A DNA stretch of 45,938 nucleotides from a bacterium HR08 (GTDB lineage: Bacteria > Acidobacteriota > Blastocatellia > HR10). The DNA lies in contig BEHK01000004.1 of the NCBI GenBank assembly GCA_002898775.1, positions 1 to 45,938 of the forward strand, in the 5' to 3' direction. Positions 18,335 through 25,487 of the stretch are shown piece by piece. Every line of letters begins with the position of its first letter. Position 1 is the stretch's first letter. Below the pieces are notes generated by a model. It searched no databases. It saw only the letters and a program-made list of their open reading frames with translations, and had not been told where the DNA came from. A program made the translations under genes and the position numbers.

Positions 18335-18383
18335 CCGCTCCATCCCGAGCGGGATCAGGAGCCGAAACGCGAGCGCTTCGGCT
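18335..18383 (-). promoter_or_regulatory. Two hairpins in the hsp20 leader
   Basis: One stem is CCCGCTC / GAGCGGG with a 6-base loop (18335-18354). The other is GCCGAA-x-CGC / GCG-x-TTCGGC (18362-18383) with one mismatch. With the SD hairpin at 18306-18324 they give a three-stem leader like those of ROSE-type thermometers, though I see no ROSE consensus. Confidence 0.35.
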
Positions 18384-18465
18384 CATCGTCTACACCGTTA
18401 TGATCCAGAGGAACGGCGACGGTTTCACCCGTCGAGCGCAACCGCGCGGCTCCCACGGAGCCGCA

Positions 18466-18918
18466 TCACGGGTGGCGCCAGAGCGGGCGCCCCAAGAAGC
18501 CCCGAGTGAGGCGGGCCGCTCGTGCGTGAATCTCGGCGATGGCTTCGGGAGCATCGGCCGTGATCTCCAGCTCCGCTCCGTCGGGGAGCGCCGTGATCTT
18601 CACCCGAGCCCCTTTGACCGCCGCCGGACACGTCTGCTGATGGCGCGGGCCGGCCTGCGCGAGCGTCTGCTCATGAGTCGCACAGTGCGTGCGAATTCGC
18701 TGCGCGTAGGCCGGATCATCGCTCGTCACACGGATGCGCACGCCCTTGGCCGTGTTCGTGACCTCGCGCTTGGCCGCCCACATCATCATCGGGCAGGCTT
18801 GGGCTCCCCGCCGTTCGCGCTTCGCCGATTGCTCGCCCCGCGAGGGGAGAGACAAGGCCATGCCCAGAAGAGAGAGAGAGCCGATCATGCAGATCATCAG
18901 GAGACCTCTCATTCGCAT
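18466..18918 (-). CDS. Secreted protein of unknown function with internal duplication
   Basis: The product is about 150 residues with a signal peptide (MRMRGLLMICMIGSLSLLGM). ATG 18918 has GGAGG 8 bases upstream. I do not recognise the family. The mature part holds two related units: CPMMMWAAKREVTNTAKGVR, IRVTSDDPAYAQRIRTHC, and later CPAAVKGARVKITALPDGAE, LEITADAPEAIAEIHARA. Each starts with CP and ends with a DP/AP-x3-7-I-x-H/R helix. Cys, Met and His are unusually common, so metal binding is possible but unproven. It lies between two small heat-shock genes and has its own promoter. Confidence 0.7.
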   Translation of the reverse strand: MRMRGLLMICMIGSLSLLGMALSLPSRGEQSAKRERRGAQACPMMMWAAKREVTNTAKGVRIRVTSDDPAYAQRIRTHCATHEQTLAQAGPRHQQTCPAAVKGARVKITALPDGAELEITADAPEAIAEIHARAARLTRGFLGRPLWRHP

Positions 18919-18941
18919 ACCCACATCCTCCGGACCGGAAA

Positions 18942-18969
18942 GATATACCGCCCCTGAATCCGTCGTCAA
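18942..18969 (-). promoter_or_regulatory. Promoter for the two-unit secreted protein
   Basis: Reading the minus strand, TTGACG (18964-18969), 16 bases, then TATATC (18942-18947). The start codon at 18918 is 23 bases downstream, leaving a short leader with GGAGG. It faces away from the promoter at 18991. Confidence 0.55.
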
Positions 18970-18990
18970 GCCGATCAGGAGTTCGCGCTG

Positions 18991-19019
18991 TTGTCCTTCC
19001 TCTCCGCGTGGCTTACAAT
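18991..19019 (+). promoter_or_regulatory. Promoter for the DUF2934-Hsp20 gene
   Basis: TTGTCC (18991-18996), 17 bases, then TACAAT (19014-19019). The predicted start of transcription is about 30 bases before ATG 19057. The -35 hexamer is the same as in the ECF sigma promoter. Confidence 0.55.
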
Positions 19020-19056
19020 TGATGCGGTGTGCTCACGCCGTATGGGAGGATTGGGA

Positions 19057-19560
19057 ATGCCTGTCGTTCGCATTCATCCTTGGTCGTCACCCCTTCGCGA
19101 GCAAGCCGATCGGATTCGGACCCAGATCGCGGAACGGGCGTATGAGTTGGCGGCTCGACATGGGTACGCGCCGGGACGGGAGTTAGACGATTGGTTGGCG
19201 GCGGAGGCCCAACTGGTGTGGAAGCCGGAGATGCGTTTGGAAGAGCATCCGCGGGAGCTGGTCCTGAAGCTCCGGCTCCCCGGCGTTCGAGCTGAAGACG
19301 TGCGCTTCTTCGTCGCCGCCGAGCGTGTTTTGCTCCTTGGGGAGGCGCGGGCTGAGAGCGCGGCTGAAGGCGTGCGCGTCCACGGCGATGAATTCCGCTA
19401 TGGGCCGATCTTTCGCGAAGTATGGCTTCCGCAGGCCATTGATCCAATTCGCGCGAAAGCCCGGTTGAGCGATGGGGTGCTCACTCTCGTGCTCCCCAAG
19501 CCTAAGACGGAGCGGTCAACTCCTCGCCCGAGACGAGCGTCTCGGACGACTCCCGCTTAG
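19057..19560 (+). CDS. DUF2934-Hsp20 fusion protein
   Basis: The 167-residue protein joins two domains. Residues 13-50 match DUF2934, with IAERAYELAARHGYAPGREL followed by DDWLAAEAQL. Residues 56-150 form an Hsp20/CS-like beta sandwich: LEEHPRELVLKLRLPGVRAE, DVRFFVAAERVLLLGEARAE and IRAKARLSDGVLTLVLPKPK. The Hsp20 half diverges from the stand-alone Hsp20 at 17843 and lacks a C-terminal I-x-I/V motif. ATG 19057 is chosen over earlier starts because GGGAGGA lies 6 bases before it. A chaperone or scaffold role is inferred. The next gene begins 10 bases downstream. Confidence 0.85.
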   Translation: MPVVRIHPWSSPLREQADRIRTQIAERAYELAARHGYAPGRELDDWLAAEAQLVWKPEMRLEEHPRELVLKLRLPGVRAEDVRFFVAAERVLLLGEARAESAAEGVRVHGDEFRYGPIFREVWLPQAIDPIRAKARLSDGVLTLVLPKPKTERSTPRPRRASRTTPA

Positions 19561-19570
19561 GAGGGACAGT

Positions 19571-19876
19571 ATGGCGCTTGTCGAGGTCAGCATCGTTCCT
19601 ATCGGTACTGGAACGCCGAGCCTCGGCGATCACATCGCCGGAGCCATTCGCATCTTGGAGAAGGCGGGTGTCTCCTATGAGATCTCCCCCATGGGGACAT
19701 TGTTCGAGGGGGATCTCAAGGACGTCCTCTCCTTAGCCCGGAAGATGCACGAGGCGGCCTTTCGCCAGGGCGTCCAGCGCGTCATCACGACCATCACCAT
19801 TGATGATCGCCGAGACAAGGCCGTGACCATGCGAAGCAAAGTCGCCTCGGTCAAGCGGCGGCTCGCGCGAAAGTGA
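19571..19876 (+). CDS. MTH1187-family thiamine-binding protein
   Basis: The 101-residue cytoplasmic protein matches the MTH1187/YqgV (DUF77) family, a ferredoxin-like fold that forms tetramers and binds thiamine-type ligands. Family features are VEVSIVPIGTGTPSLGDHIA, the centre SYEISPMGTLFEGDLKDVLS, and RVITTITIDDRRDKA. GGAGGG lies 5 bases before ATG 19571. It is 10 bases after the DUF2934-Hsp20 gene and is probably cotranscribed. Its role in that context is unclear. Confidence 0.88.
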   Translation: MALVEVSIVPIGTGTPSLGDHIAGAIRILEKAGVSYEISPMGTLFEGDLKDVLSLARKMHEAAFRQGVQRVITTITIDDRRDKAVTMRSKVASVKRRLARK

Positions 19877-19890
19877 GGAACCTTTCGCGC
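19865..19890. terminator. Hairpin between convergent genes
   Basis: A perfect 9-base inverted repeat GCGCGAAAG / CTTTCGCGC with an 8-base loop contains the stop codon of the thiamine-binding protein gene. It could end transcription from both sides, but no T-run follows. Confidence 0.5.
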
Positions 19891-19938
19891 CCGTGCGGAG
19901 GGAAGCGGACATCCCCCCGCTCCGTTCATTGCGCGTCC

Positions 19939-20910
19939 TCACTGCCGCACGATCCGAAACTTCCCGACGAGGATCGCGCGACGCTCCGTCGGAGCGTCGG
20001 GGCGAAGGCCGAGCTGGCCGATTCCGTAGAAGAAGCCGTCGGCTCCCCGCACCATCGGCGCGAGATGGCCCGTCGTGTCCGCCTCGCAGCGTCCCCCGCG
20101 ATCGTCCAGGAAGATGAGGGATGTGCGGCGCGTCTCCGGATCCACGCGATTCACGATGACCGCCCCATCGCCGGCAAATGCGGCATGGATATGCCCGAAG
20201 CCTCCGGGCATGCTCGCCCATGTCTTGCGCGGGCGGAAGACTTCGACCTTGCCGCCCGGCTCGACGGCCAACACCCGCCCAGCTTCATCTGAGAGCGGAT
20301 GAGCCTTCGGTTCAAGCGGTTCGGCCATGTGCTCGGACGCTTTCTCCCCATCCGCGGAGAACGTGTGAAGGACGCTCACTTCTTGGCCCTTCTCCGTCCA
20401 GACCGTTCCGAGGACGCCGATCTTCGATCCGAGCGGCACAATCCGAGGATTCCCCAGCCCCTCGATCATCACCGTCCGTCGGAGATCTCCAGACGTCTCG
20501 AAGATGAACAGGGCGCTGCGCCAGCTCCCCTCTTGCCATTGCGCGGCGGCGTAGACCCGACCCGACGCATACACCAGCGAGGTGATGCGCGTCCATCTCG
20601 CCGTCTCCGGAATGACGGACGGTCGCTCGAAGACCCGAAGGAGCTTCCCGCTCGGATCATAGCTCGCCACGTACGGGAGAGTCGCCGCGCGAGGCCCCGC
20701 ACCCTCGGCGGGCCAGGACGCGAAGCTCACATACAGGATACCGCGCTCATCCACCGCCAGCGCCAGATCTTTGAGACCCGCCGATCCGGACACGGGCAGG
20801 GAAAGGCGATGCAAGGAAACCAATTCTACACCGCATCCCTGTGGTGGGGCCGCGAGCGTCATGGACCCAAGAAGGCCACCGACGAAAATCAGGAGCGAGA
20901 TTCTCCTCAT
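19939..20910 (-). CDS. Secreted beta-propeller-like protein of unknown function
   Basis: The 323-residue product has a signal peptide (RRISLLIFVGGLLGSMTLAA). It carries blade-like strands such as LALAVDERGILYVSFASWP, VASYDPSGKLLRVFERPSV, SLVYASGRVYAAAQW and GRVLAVEPGGKVEVFRP. I see no catalytic motif; it resembles six-bladed propeller proteins. GGAGGTGA lies just before ATG 20910. It starts 3 bases after the stop of the cysteine-rich protein gene (20914-21339), so the two form an operon under the repeat-spaced promoter at 21374. They may form a two-part extracellular complex, which is inference. Confidence 0.75.
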   Translation of the reverse strand: MRRISLLIFVGGLLGSMTLAAPPQGCGVELVSLHRLSLPVSGSAGLKDLALAVDERGILYVSFASWPAEGAGPRAATLPYVASYDPSGKLLRVFERPSVIPETARWTRITSLVYASGRVYAAAQWQEGSWRSALFIFETSGDLRRTVMIEGLGNPRIVPLGSKIGVLGTVWTEKGQEVSVLHTFSADGEKASEHMAEPLEPKAHPLSDEAGRVLAVEPGGKVEVFRPRKTWASMPGGFGHIHAAFAGDGAVIVNRVDPETRRTSLIFLDDRGGRCEADTTGHLAPMVRGADGFFYGIGQLGLRPDAPTERRAILVGKFRIVRQ

Positions 20911-20913
20911 GGT

Positions 20914-21339
20914 TCACCTCCCGGGTGGTGGTGGTTCGATCAAACATTCGAGGGCCAGGCAAATACTCATCTGAATCGGGCAGATGCCGAAGGAGCCTTG
21001 AGAATCCGGAGGAGATTCGCATGCATCGGGGATCACGTCCGTGATGAGCTCCTTTCTCCCCGGTACGACATCGAAGTCGAAGCATACTTCGCAGGCTCCT
21101 TCCGAATTACAACATTGAAAGGAGCTGTCTCGACAGTCGTAGTTGCAGAGGAATTGTGCCATATTCGGCAGAAGAGGGGAAGAAGCAAGGACGCCCGCTG
21201 GCAGTGGGACATCACTGCGACCGGACCGACTCCGCCCTTGGGGAAGAGCCGTGAGAGCCATCAAGATCGCGAGGCCCATCGCCAGGCGCATCGCCTTGCT
21301 CCTGAAGGAGTGGGTCGCATCCCATGCCCCTCGAGTCAT
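20914..21339 (-). CDS. Small secreted cysteine-rich protein
   Basis: The 141-residue product starts at ATG 21339, with GGGAGGTC 7 bases upstream. A 16-residue N-extension precedes a signal peptide (MRLAMGLAILMALTALPQG). The mature region has ten cysteines in a tight pattern: CNYDC, CC, C-x2-C, then four spaced Cys. That suggests several disulfides or a metal site. The last residues are EPPPPGR. I do not recognise the family. There is no tryptophan in the mature part, so it is not a TTQ or CTQ amine dehydrogenase subunit. It is the first gene after the GACA-repeat promoter. Confidence 0.75.
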   Translation of the reverse strand: MTRGAWDATHSFRSKAMRLAMGLAILMALTALPQGRSRSGRSDVPLPAGVLASSPLLPNMAQFLCNYDCRDSSFQCCNSEGACEVCFDFDVVPGRKELITDVIPDACESPPDSQGSFGICPIQMSICLALECLIEPPPPGR

Positions 21340-21373
21340 GGCCTGACCTCCCGGCTGGAGTCTTGCGGCCGAG

Positions 21374-21406
21374 ATTATACTGTCTGTCTGTCTGTCTGTC
21401 TGTCAA
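21374..21406 (-). promoter_or_regulatory. Promoter with GACA-repeat spacer (likely phase-variable)
   Basis: Reading the minus strand, a perfect TTGACA (21401-21406) is followed by a 21-base spacer (21380-21400) and a perfect TATAAT (21374-21379). The spacer is five GACA units plus one base, and the last four bases of the -35 hexamer are the sixth unit. Loss of one unit would give the ideal 17-base spacer. The ATG at 21339 is 34 bases after the -10, with GGGAGG between. At the present length the hexamer 17 bases upstream of the -10 is CAGACA, a 4/6 match. Confidence 0.75.
21380..21404. repeat. Tetranucleotide microsatellite (TGTC)6
   Basis: Plus-strand bases 21381-21404 are exactly six TGTC units, and base 21380 is the C of one more partial unit. 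It is the only such microsatellite I see in this window. It sits between the -35 and -10 boxes of a minus-strand promoter. Confidence 0.95.
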
Positions 21407-21586
21407 GTCCGTTCGGAATCGTCGGGGGGAAGGCCGGGGACTCCTTACGGGGAGAGACGATGAGGTCTCGGAGGCCTTCGGGCGCCCTTACTACAAGCGG
21501 CGCCGCATTGCCGATGTCTTCGATCGTGTGGTAAGTTTAAATTTTCACTTGATGCGCATATTCTCGATGAAGGAGGAAGTCTGGCG

Positions 21587-22168
21587 ATGACGTACACGGC
21601 GAGGAACTACGAGCATTTGTTGGGGATGGACGGATTCAGCGATCACCTCTTGAGGAATCATTTCACTCTGTATCAAGGGTACGTGACCAACACGAACAAG
21701 TTGGCCGAAGCGCTCGCTGAGTTGGCGAAGGCCGGAAAGGCCGGGACGCCCGAATATGCGGAATTGAAGCGGCGCTTCGGTTGGGAATTCAACGGCATGC
21801 GGCTTCATGAGCTCTATTTCGAGAATCTGACGCGGGCGCCGAAACCGCTCGATCCCAACTCTCGCCTCGCCCGGCTCCTTCGCGAGCAATATGGATCGGT
21901 CGAAGCGTGGCGGGAGGATTTCAAAGCCAGCGGACTCATGCGCGGGATCGGATGGGTCGTGCTCTATCGCGATCCGATCACGGATCGGCTTTGGAATGCG
22001 TGGATTAATGAACACGATCTCGGGCATCTGGCCGGGTGCACGCCGCTGCTCATCATGGATGTCTTCGAGCACGCCTATATGCTCGACTATGGATTGAAGA
22101 AGGCCGACTACATTGAGGCTTTCTTCCGCAATCTCGATTGGGAGGTCGTCGCGGCTCGGCTGGGCTGA
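21587..22168 (+). CDS. Fe/Mn-type superoxide dismutase
   Basis: The 193-residue protein disproportionates superoxide in the cytoplasm; there is no signal peptide. The metal ligands are visible: the first His in NHFTLYQGYV, the second in MRLHELYFENL, then Asp and His in LLIMDVFEHAYMLDYG. The segments SGLMRGIGWVVLYRDP and GHLAGCTPLLIMD differ slightly from standard Fe or Mn forms, so I cannot assign the metal. AAGGAGGAAG lies 9 bases before the ATG. It is divergent from the secreted-protein operon, with about 180 bases between its ATG and that promoter. Confidence 0.92.
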   Translation: MTYTARNYEHLLGMDGFSDHLLRNHFTLYQGYVTNTNKLAEALAELAKAGKAGTPEYAELKRRFGWEFNGMRLHELYFENLTRAPKPLDPNSRLARLLREQYGSVEAWREDFKASGLMRGIGWVVLYRDPITDRLWNAWINEHDLGHLAGCTPLLIMDVFEHAYMLDYGLKKADYIEAFFRNLDWEVVAARLG

Positions 22169-22302
22169 GCGCGCCAAGGACGTTCGCTGAAGCCACCGTC
22201 ATCGAAGAGAGAGGATAAGCCGGGGCGCTGCGGCGACCTCTGAGCCGCGCGCCGTGGAGACCGTGGGATCAGGAAGCCAGAAGCGCTCGACCTGTGGGGC
22301 AC

Positions 22303-23058
22303 TCACGAGAGCGCGGCGCGGGCCATCTCCTCGGTCGGGATGTCGAAGTTCGCCGAGACGCGCTGCACGTCATCGTGATCTTCGAGCGCGTCCATGAGCT
22401 TGAGCATCAGCGCGGCGTCTTTCCCCTCCAGGCGGACGGTGGATTGTGGGATCATCGTGAGCTGGGCCGTGAGCGGTTGAATCCCCGCCTGCTTGATCTT
22501 CTCCAGGATGGGATCGAAATCCTCCGGGGCTGTGAGGATCTCGTAATTCCCTTCGTCGTCCGTACGCACATCTTCGGCGCCCGCTTCGAGCGCGAGATCG
22601 AAGAGCACATCCTCGGAGACAGCGCCTTTTTCCACGACGATATAGCCCTTCTTCTGAAACATCCACGCGACGCATCCGCTCTCGCCCAAGTTCCCTCCGT
22701 ATCGGGAGAAGATATGCCGCAGCTCGGACACCGTCCGATTCCGATTGCTCGTGAGCGCTTCGACGAGAACGGCGACGCCCCCCGGGCCGTAGCCCTCGTA
22801 GATCACCTCTTCGTATTGCTCTCCGGCGATCTTCCCCGTACCGCGGTCAATCGCCCGTTGGATGGTCTCCTGAGGCATGTTATTGGCCTTGGCCTCAGCG
22901 ATCGCCTTCCGCAGGCGCGGATTCGCCTCCGGGTCCCCGCCGCCCAATCGGGCCGCCACGCTGATCTCGCGGATCAGCTTGCTGAAGAGCTTCCCCCGCT
23001 TGGCATCCGCGGCGAGCTTCTTATGCTTGATCTGGTGCCATTTCGAATGTCCCGACAT
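22303..23058 (-). CDS. yebC: YebC/PmpR-family protein
   Basis: The 251-residue cytoplasmic protein is a full-length YebC homologue: [20 protein letters not shown] at the start, [62 protein letters not shown], and the final [11 protein letters not shown]. Family members act as DNA-binding transcriptional regulators, and some rescue ribosomes stalled on proline-rich stretches. The window contains no obvious partner such as ruvC. It has its own candidate promoter. Confidence 0.96.
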   Translation of the reverse strand: MSGHSKWHQIKHKKLAADAKRGKLFSKLIREISVAARLGGGDPEANPRLRKAIAEAKANNMPQETIQRAIDRGTGKIAGEQYEEVIYEGYGPGGVAVLVEALTSNRNRTVSELRHIFSRYGGNLGESGCVAWMFQKKGYIVVEKGAVSEDVLFDLALEAGAEDVRTDDEGNYEILTAPEDFDPILEKIKQAGIQPLTAQLTMIPQSTVRLEGKDAALMLKLMDALEDHDDVQRVSANFDIPTEEMARAALS

Positions 23059-23112
23059 CAGTCCATCCCCTGGCGTGATCTTTCGACCGACGACCCTTCG
23101 ATCGGGAACCTA

Positions 23113-23142
23113 ATCTTATCACGGCTCGTGGGCGGGCGCCAA
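23113..23142 (-). promoter_or_regulatory. Candidate yebC promoter
   Basis: Reading the minus strand, TTGGCG (23137-23142), 18 bases, then TAAGAT (23113-23118). The ATG at 23058 is 54 bases downstream. Confidence 0.35.
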
Positions 23143-23158
23143 GGCTCCGCCTCATCTC

Positions 23159-23293
23159 CTACTTCGGCGCGAACTTCCGATAGAGCGCGTACGCCACGAC
23201 GAATGAGATCAGGAAGATCAACGACGGCACGATGATCCCCCAGAACACGCTCTGGGGGCGCGCGGTCCATAGAAGCCCTATGCCTTCACTCAT
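23159..23293 (-). CDS. Small single-span membrane protein, symporter partner 2
   Basis: A 44-residue protein: MSEGIGLLWTARPQSVFWGI, then the hydrophobic stretch VPSLIFLISFVVAYALY and the tail RKFAPK. It has one membrane helix. GAGGAGG lies 6 bases before ATG 23293, so translation is well supported. It overlaps the preceding small gene by 8 bases and is third in the symporter operon. It is probably an accessory subunit of the symporter; the function is unknown. Confidence 0.75.
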   Translation of the reverse strand: MSEGIGLLWTARPQSVFWGIIVPSLIFLISFVVAYALYRKFAPK

Positions 23294-23426
23294 GGCGAGC
23301 CTCCTCGTGCCGGTGGGCGCGCTCGCGTTGGCGCCGACGATAGGAGAGGTAGGCGAAGAGCATTCCCAGGAACGAAGCCACATACGCGATGGAGAGGCCG
23401 ATCAGCACCGAAATCCCTTCGTTCAT
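23286..23426 (-). CDS. Small single-span membrane protein, symporter partner 1
   Basis: A 46-residue protein: MNEGISVLIGLSIAYVASFL, GMLFAYLSYRRRQRER and a basic, His-rich tail ending EEARHE. It has one membrane helix and a charged C-terminus. GGGAGG lies 8 bases before ATG 23426, which overlaps the symporter stop as ATGA. Its NEGI / SEGI N-terminus resembles that of the next small gene, suggesting related roles. It likely belongs to the small accessory proteins found beside SSS symporters. Confidence 0.78.
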   Translation of the reverse strand: MNEGISVLIGLSIAYVASFLGMLFAYLSYRRRQRERAHRHEEARHE

Positions 23427-25303
23427 CGCGCATCCTCCCAGCGGATGATCTTATCCAGCTGCTCCAGATACGCCTTCTGCTTCTTCTCGTATTCGGCCGA
23501 GACGGCCTTCAGCTTCGGATCAATGATCCAGTGCATCACGGCCGTCAGGACGAGGCCCACGATGAGGATCACCACCCCGCTCCACATCCGCAGCAGCGCG
23601 AGGGCTACGCCGAGCATCAAGGCCATATAGGCGAGCGGGGAGATGAGGATCGTGAGCCAATCCTCGCGCGTCCATTCGTCGGCTTCTTCGGCCGACCACT
23701 CGCGCTTGAGGACCGAGCGACGCGTCACGTTCCGCGGGGCGATCAAGCCGAGACGCTCGGCTTCCGCGCGCACGGGCCCCCACCACCCGATGGGGCGCGC
23801 CATGACGTAATAGCGCACGAGTTGCCGCATGTCTTCGGGCGGCGTCAGATACGTCACCGGCAGGTAGATGAGCGCGCCCAGTCCCATCAGAATCCAGAAC
23901 TGCAGATAATCGGGCAGACTGGGCAGCACGCCGAAGGCCGGCAAGACCCAGACGATGAGCCAACTGAGCCCCAGATTCGCGATCCACGAGACCAGATACC
24001 CCCATGCGTTGAATCGCCACCACACGACCTGCAGGATATTGGGCAGCCAGACGCCGGCCGCCATGATCCAGAGCGCGAAGATGAGCCACTTCGTGATCTC
24101 CTGCATCATCAGCCCGTAGAAGAACGAACCGATGAGTACCAGCAGCGTCGAGATCCGCCCCACCCAGACCAGCTCGCGCTCGGAGGCGTGTGGCTTGATG
24201 TAGTGGTGATAGAGATCGCGCGTCGCATACACGGCCCCCAGGTTCAGGTGCGAGGCGACTGTTGAGAGATGAATGGCGACGATCGCCGCCAGGAAGAAGC
24301 CCAGCAGACCAGCGGGCAGCAGTTCCAAGCCGAGCCGATACCATCCCAGCTCGTACTGCGCGCGATCGGGGATATTCGGATAGAGGACGTAGAAGCCCAA
24401 GATAGCGGCAGCCCACACGGCATTCCGCGTGAGCACGAGCATCGTCCCCCACCAGATCGAGTAGGCGGCATCGCGGACCGTTCGGGCCGATTGGATGCGC
24501 TGCGCCTCCACATACCAATCTATGGCCGTGCCCATGCCGAACCCGCCGATGATGGCGATCACCAGCATCGTCACGAACCACGCGATGGGAAAATCGCCCG
24601 AGAACAGACCGGTGAAGGCGAACGGATTCGTCCGCCATCCCTCTCCCATGGTTTGAAGCTTCGCAATGATCCCCTGCGGCCCTCCGGCCTCAGCAATCCC
24701 CCACAGGGAGACGATCAGAATCGCGATGAAAGCGATGACTCCCTGTTGGAAGTCGGCCATGACGACCCCCCAGTATCCGGCGGCCAGGACGTAGACGGCA
24801 CAAACGGTCGAGAAGAGCACGAGCCCCACCCAGTCGGGCCATCCGAAGACCAGATGGCAGAGTTTCCCCATGGCGATGCCGACCCATCCGAGGATGAACA
24901 TGTTCATGAAGACCATCCAGCCGGCCATCCACCCGCGCAGCAGCTCGCTCCCCAATCCGCTGAATCGCAAGCTCTGCCATTCGGCCTGACTGTAGGCGAG
25001 CGAGCGACGGAAGATGCGCGCGCTGACGAAAGCGCTGATGGCGCACCAGGCGGAGAAGAACGTGTACCACAACCCGCGCAGGCCGTGCTGATAGACGATG
25101 CCGGTCACCCACATGGGCGTGTCCGTCGCCGTGTGCGTCGCATAGACCGATGCGGCCGGCAGCCACCACGGCAGCCCGCGCCCGGCCAGGAAGAAATCGG
25201 CCTCCGACCGTTTGCCCAGTCGGTAGAACAAGAGACCGCAGCCCACCATCAAGAGCAGGTAGAGGACAATCCACACCCAGTCGAGCGTCGTCAAATGCAC
25301 CAT
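23423..25303 (-). CDS. Sodium:solute symporter (SSS family)
   Basis: The 626-residue membrane protein has the SSS fold. The N-terminal FFLAGRGLPWWLPAASVYAT resembles the family's glycine-rich first-helix motif, followed by VTGIVYQHG and further helices. VASHLNLGAVYATRDLYHHY carries the region that supplies sodium-binding serine and threonine in SSS proteins. A large soluble loop of about 80 residues (VRYYVMARPIGWWGPVRAEA to TREDWLTILISPL) precedes the last two helices, which is unusual among the shorter members. The C-terminus is a charged tail. The substrate is not identifiable from sequence. It heads an operon with two small membrane proteins. Confidence 0.88.
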   Translation of the reverse strand: MVHLTTLDWVWIVLYLLLMVGCGLLFYRLGKRSEADFFLAGRGLPWWLPAASVYATHTATDTPMWVTGIVYQHGLRGLWYTFFSAWCAISAFVSARIFRRSLAYSQAEWQSLRFSGLGSELLRGWMAGWMVFMNMFILGWVGIAMGKLCHLVFGWPDWVGLVLFSTVCAVYVLAAGYWGVVMADFQQGVIAFIAILIVSLWGIAEAGGPQGIIAKLQTMGEGWRTNPFAFTGLFSGDFPIAWFVTMLVIAIIGGFGMGTAIDWYVEAQRIQSARTVRDAAYSIWWGTMLVLTRNAVWAAAILGFYVLYPNIPDRAQYELGWYRLGLELLPAGLLGFFLAAIVAIHLSTVASHLNLGAVYATRDLYHHYIKPHASERELVWVGRISTLLVLIGSFFYGLMMQEITKWLIFALWIMAAGVWLPNILQVVWWRFNAWGYLVSWIANLGLSWLIVWVLPAFGVLPSLPDYLQFWILMGLGALIYLPVTYLTPPEDMRQLVRYYVMARPIGWWGPVRAEAERLGLIAPRNVTRRSVLKREWSAEEADEWTREDWLTILISPLAYMALMLGVALALLRMWSGVVILIVGLVLTAVMHWIIDPKLKAVSAEYEKKQKAYLEQLDKIIRWEDAR

Positions 25304-25399
25304 AGCGCCTCATCCCTCCTCATTACCTTCTGAACTCACCGGCGGCCCTCTGCGCTCCTCACCGTCATCCCCATCCACGGTCCGAAAACTGGGGGCACG

Positions 25400-25428
25400 A
25401 TTATAACACCTCATCACGAAGGAATGAA
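25400..25428 (-). promoter_or_regulatory. Candidate promoter of the symporter operon
   Basis: Reading the minus strand, TTCATT (25423-25428), 17 bases, then a perfect TATAAT (25400-25405). The leader to ATG 25303 is about 90 bases. The divergent gene at 25488 has a weaker TTGGTC-18-TAAAAT (25435-25464) on the plus strand. Confidence 0.45.
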
Positions 25429-25487
25429 GGGGCGTTGGTCGCCTACTGGATTCACTCGTAAAATTGGACCTCGGAGGAGGTGAGCGC

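Noticed and set aside
20914-21339. Amine dehydrogenase small subunit (TTQ or CTQ) partnered by the propeller gene
   Set aside because: The gene order and many cysteines suggested it, but the mature protein has no tryptophan, which is required for either cofactor.
21380-21404. TGTC repeat as a CRISPR or coding repeat
   Set aside because: The unit is 4 bases with no spacers, and it lies between promoter boxes rather than in a gene.
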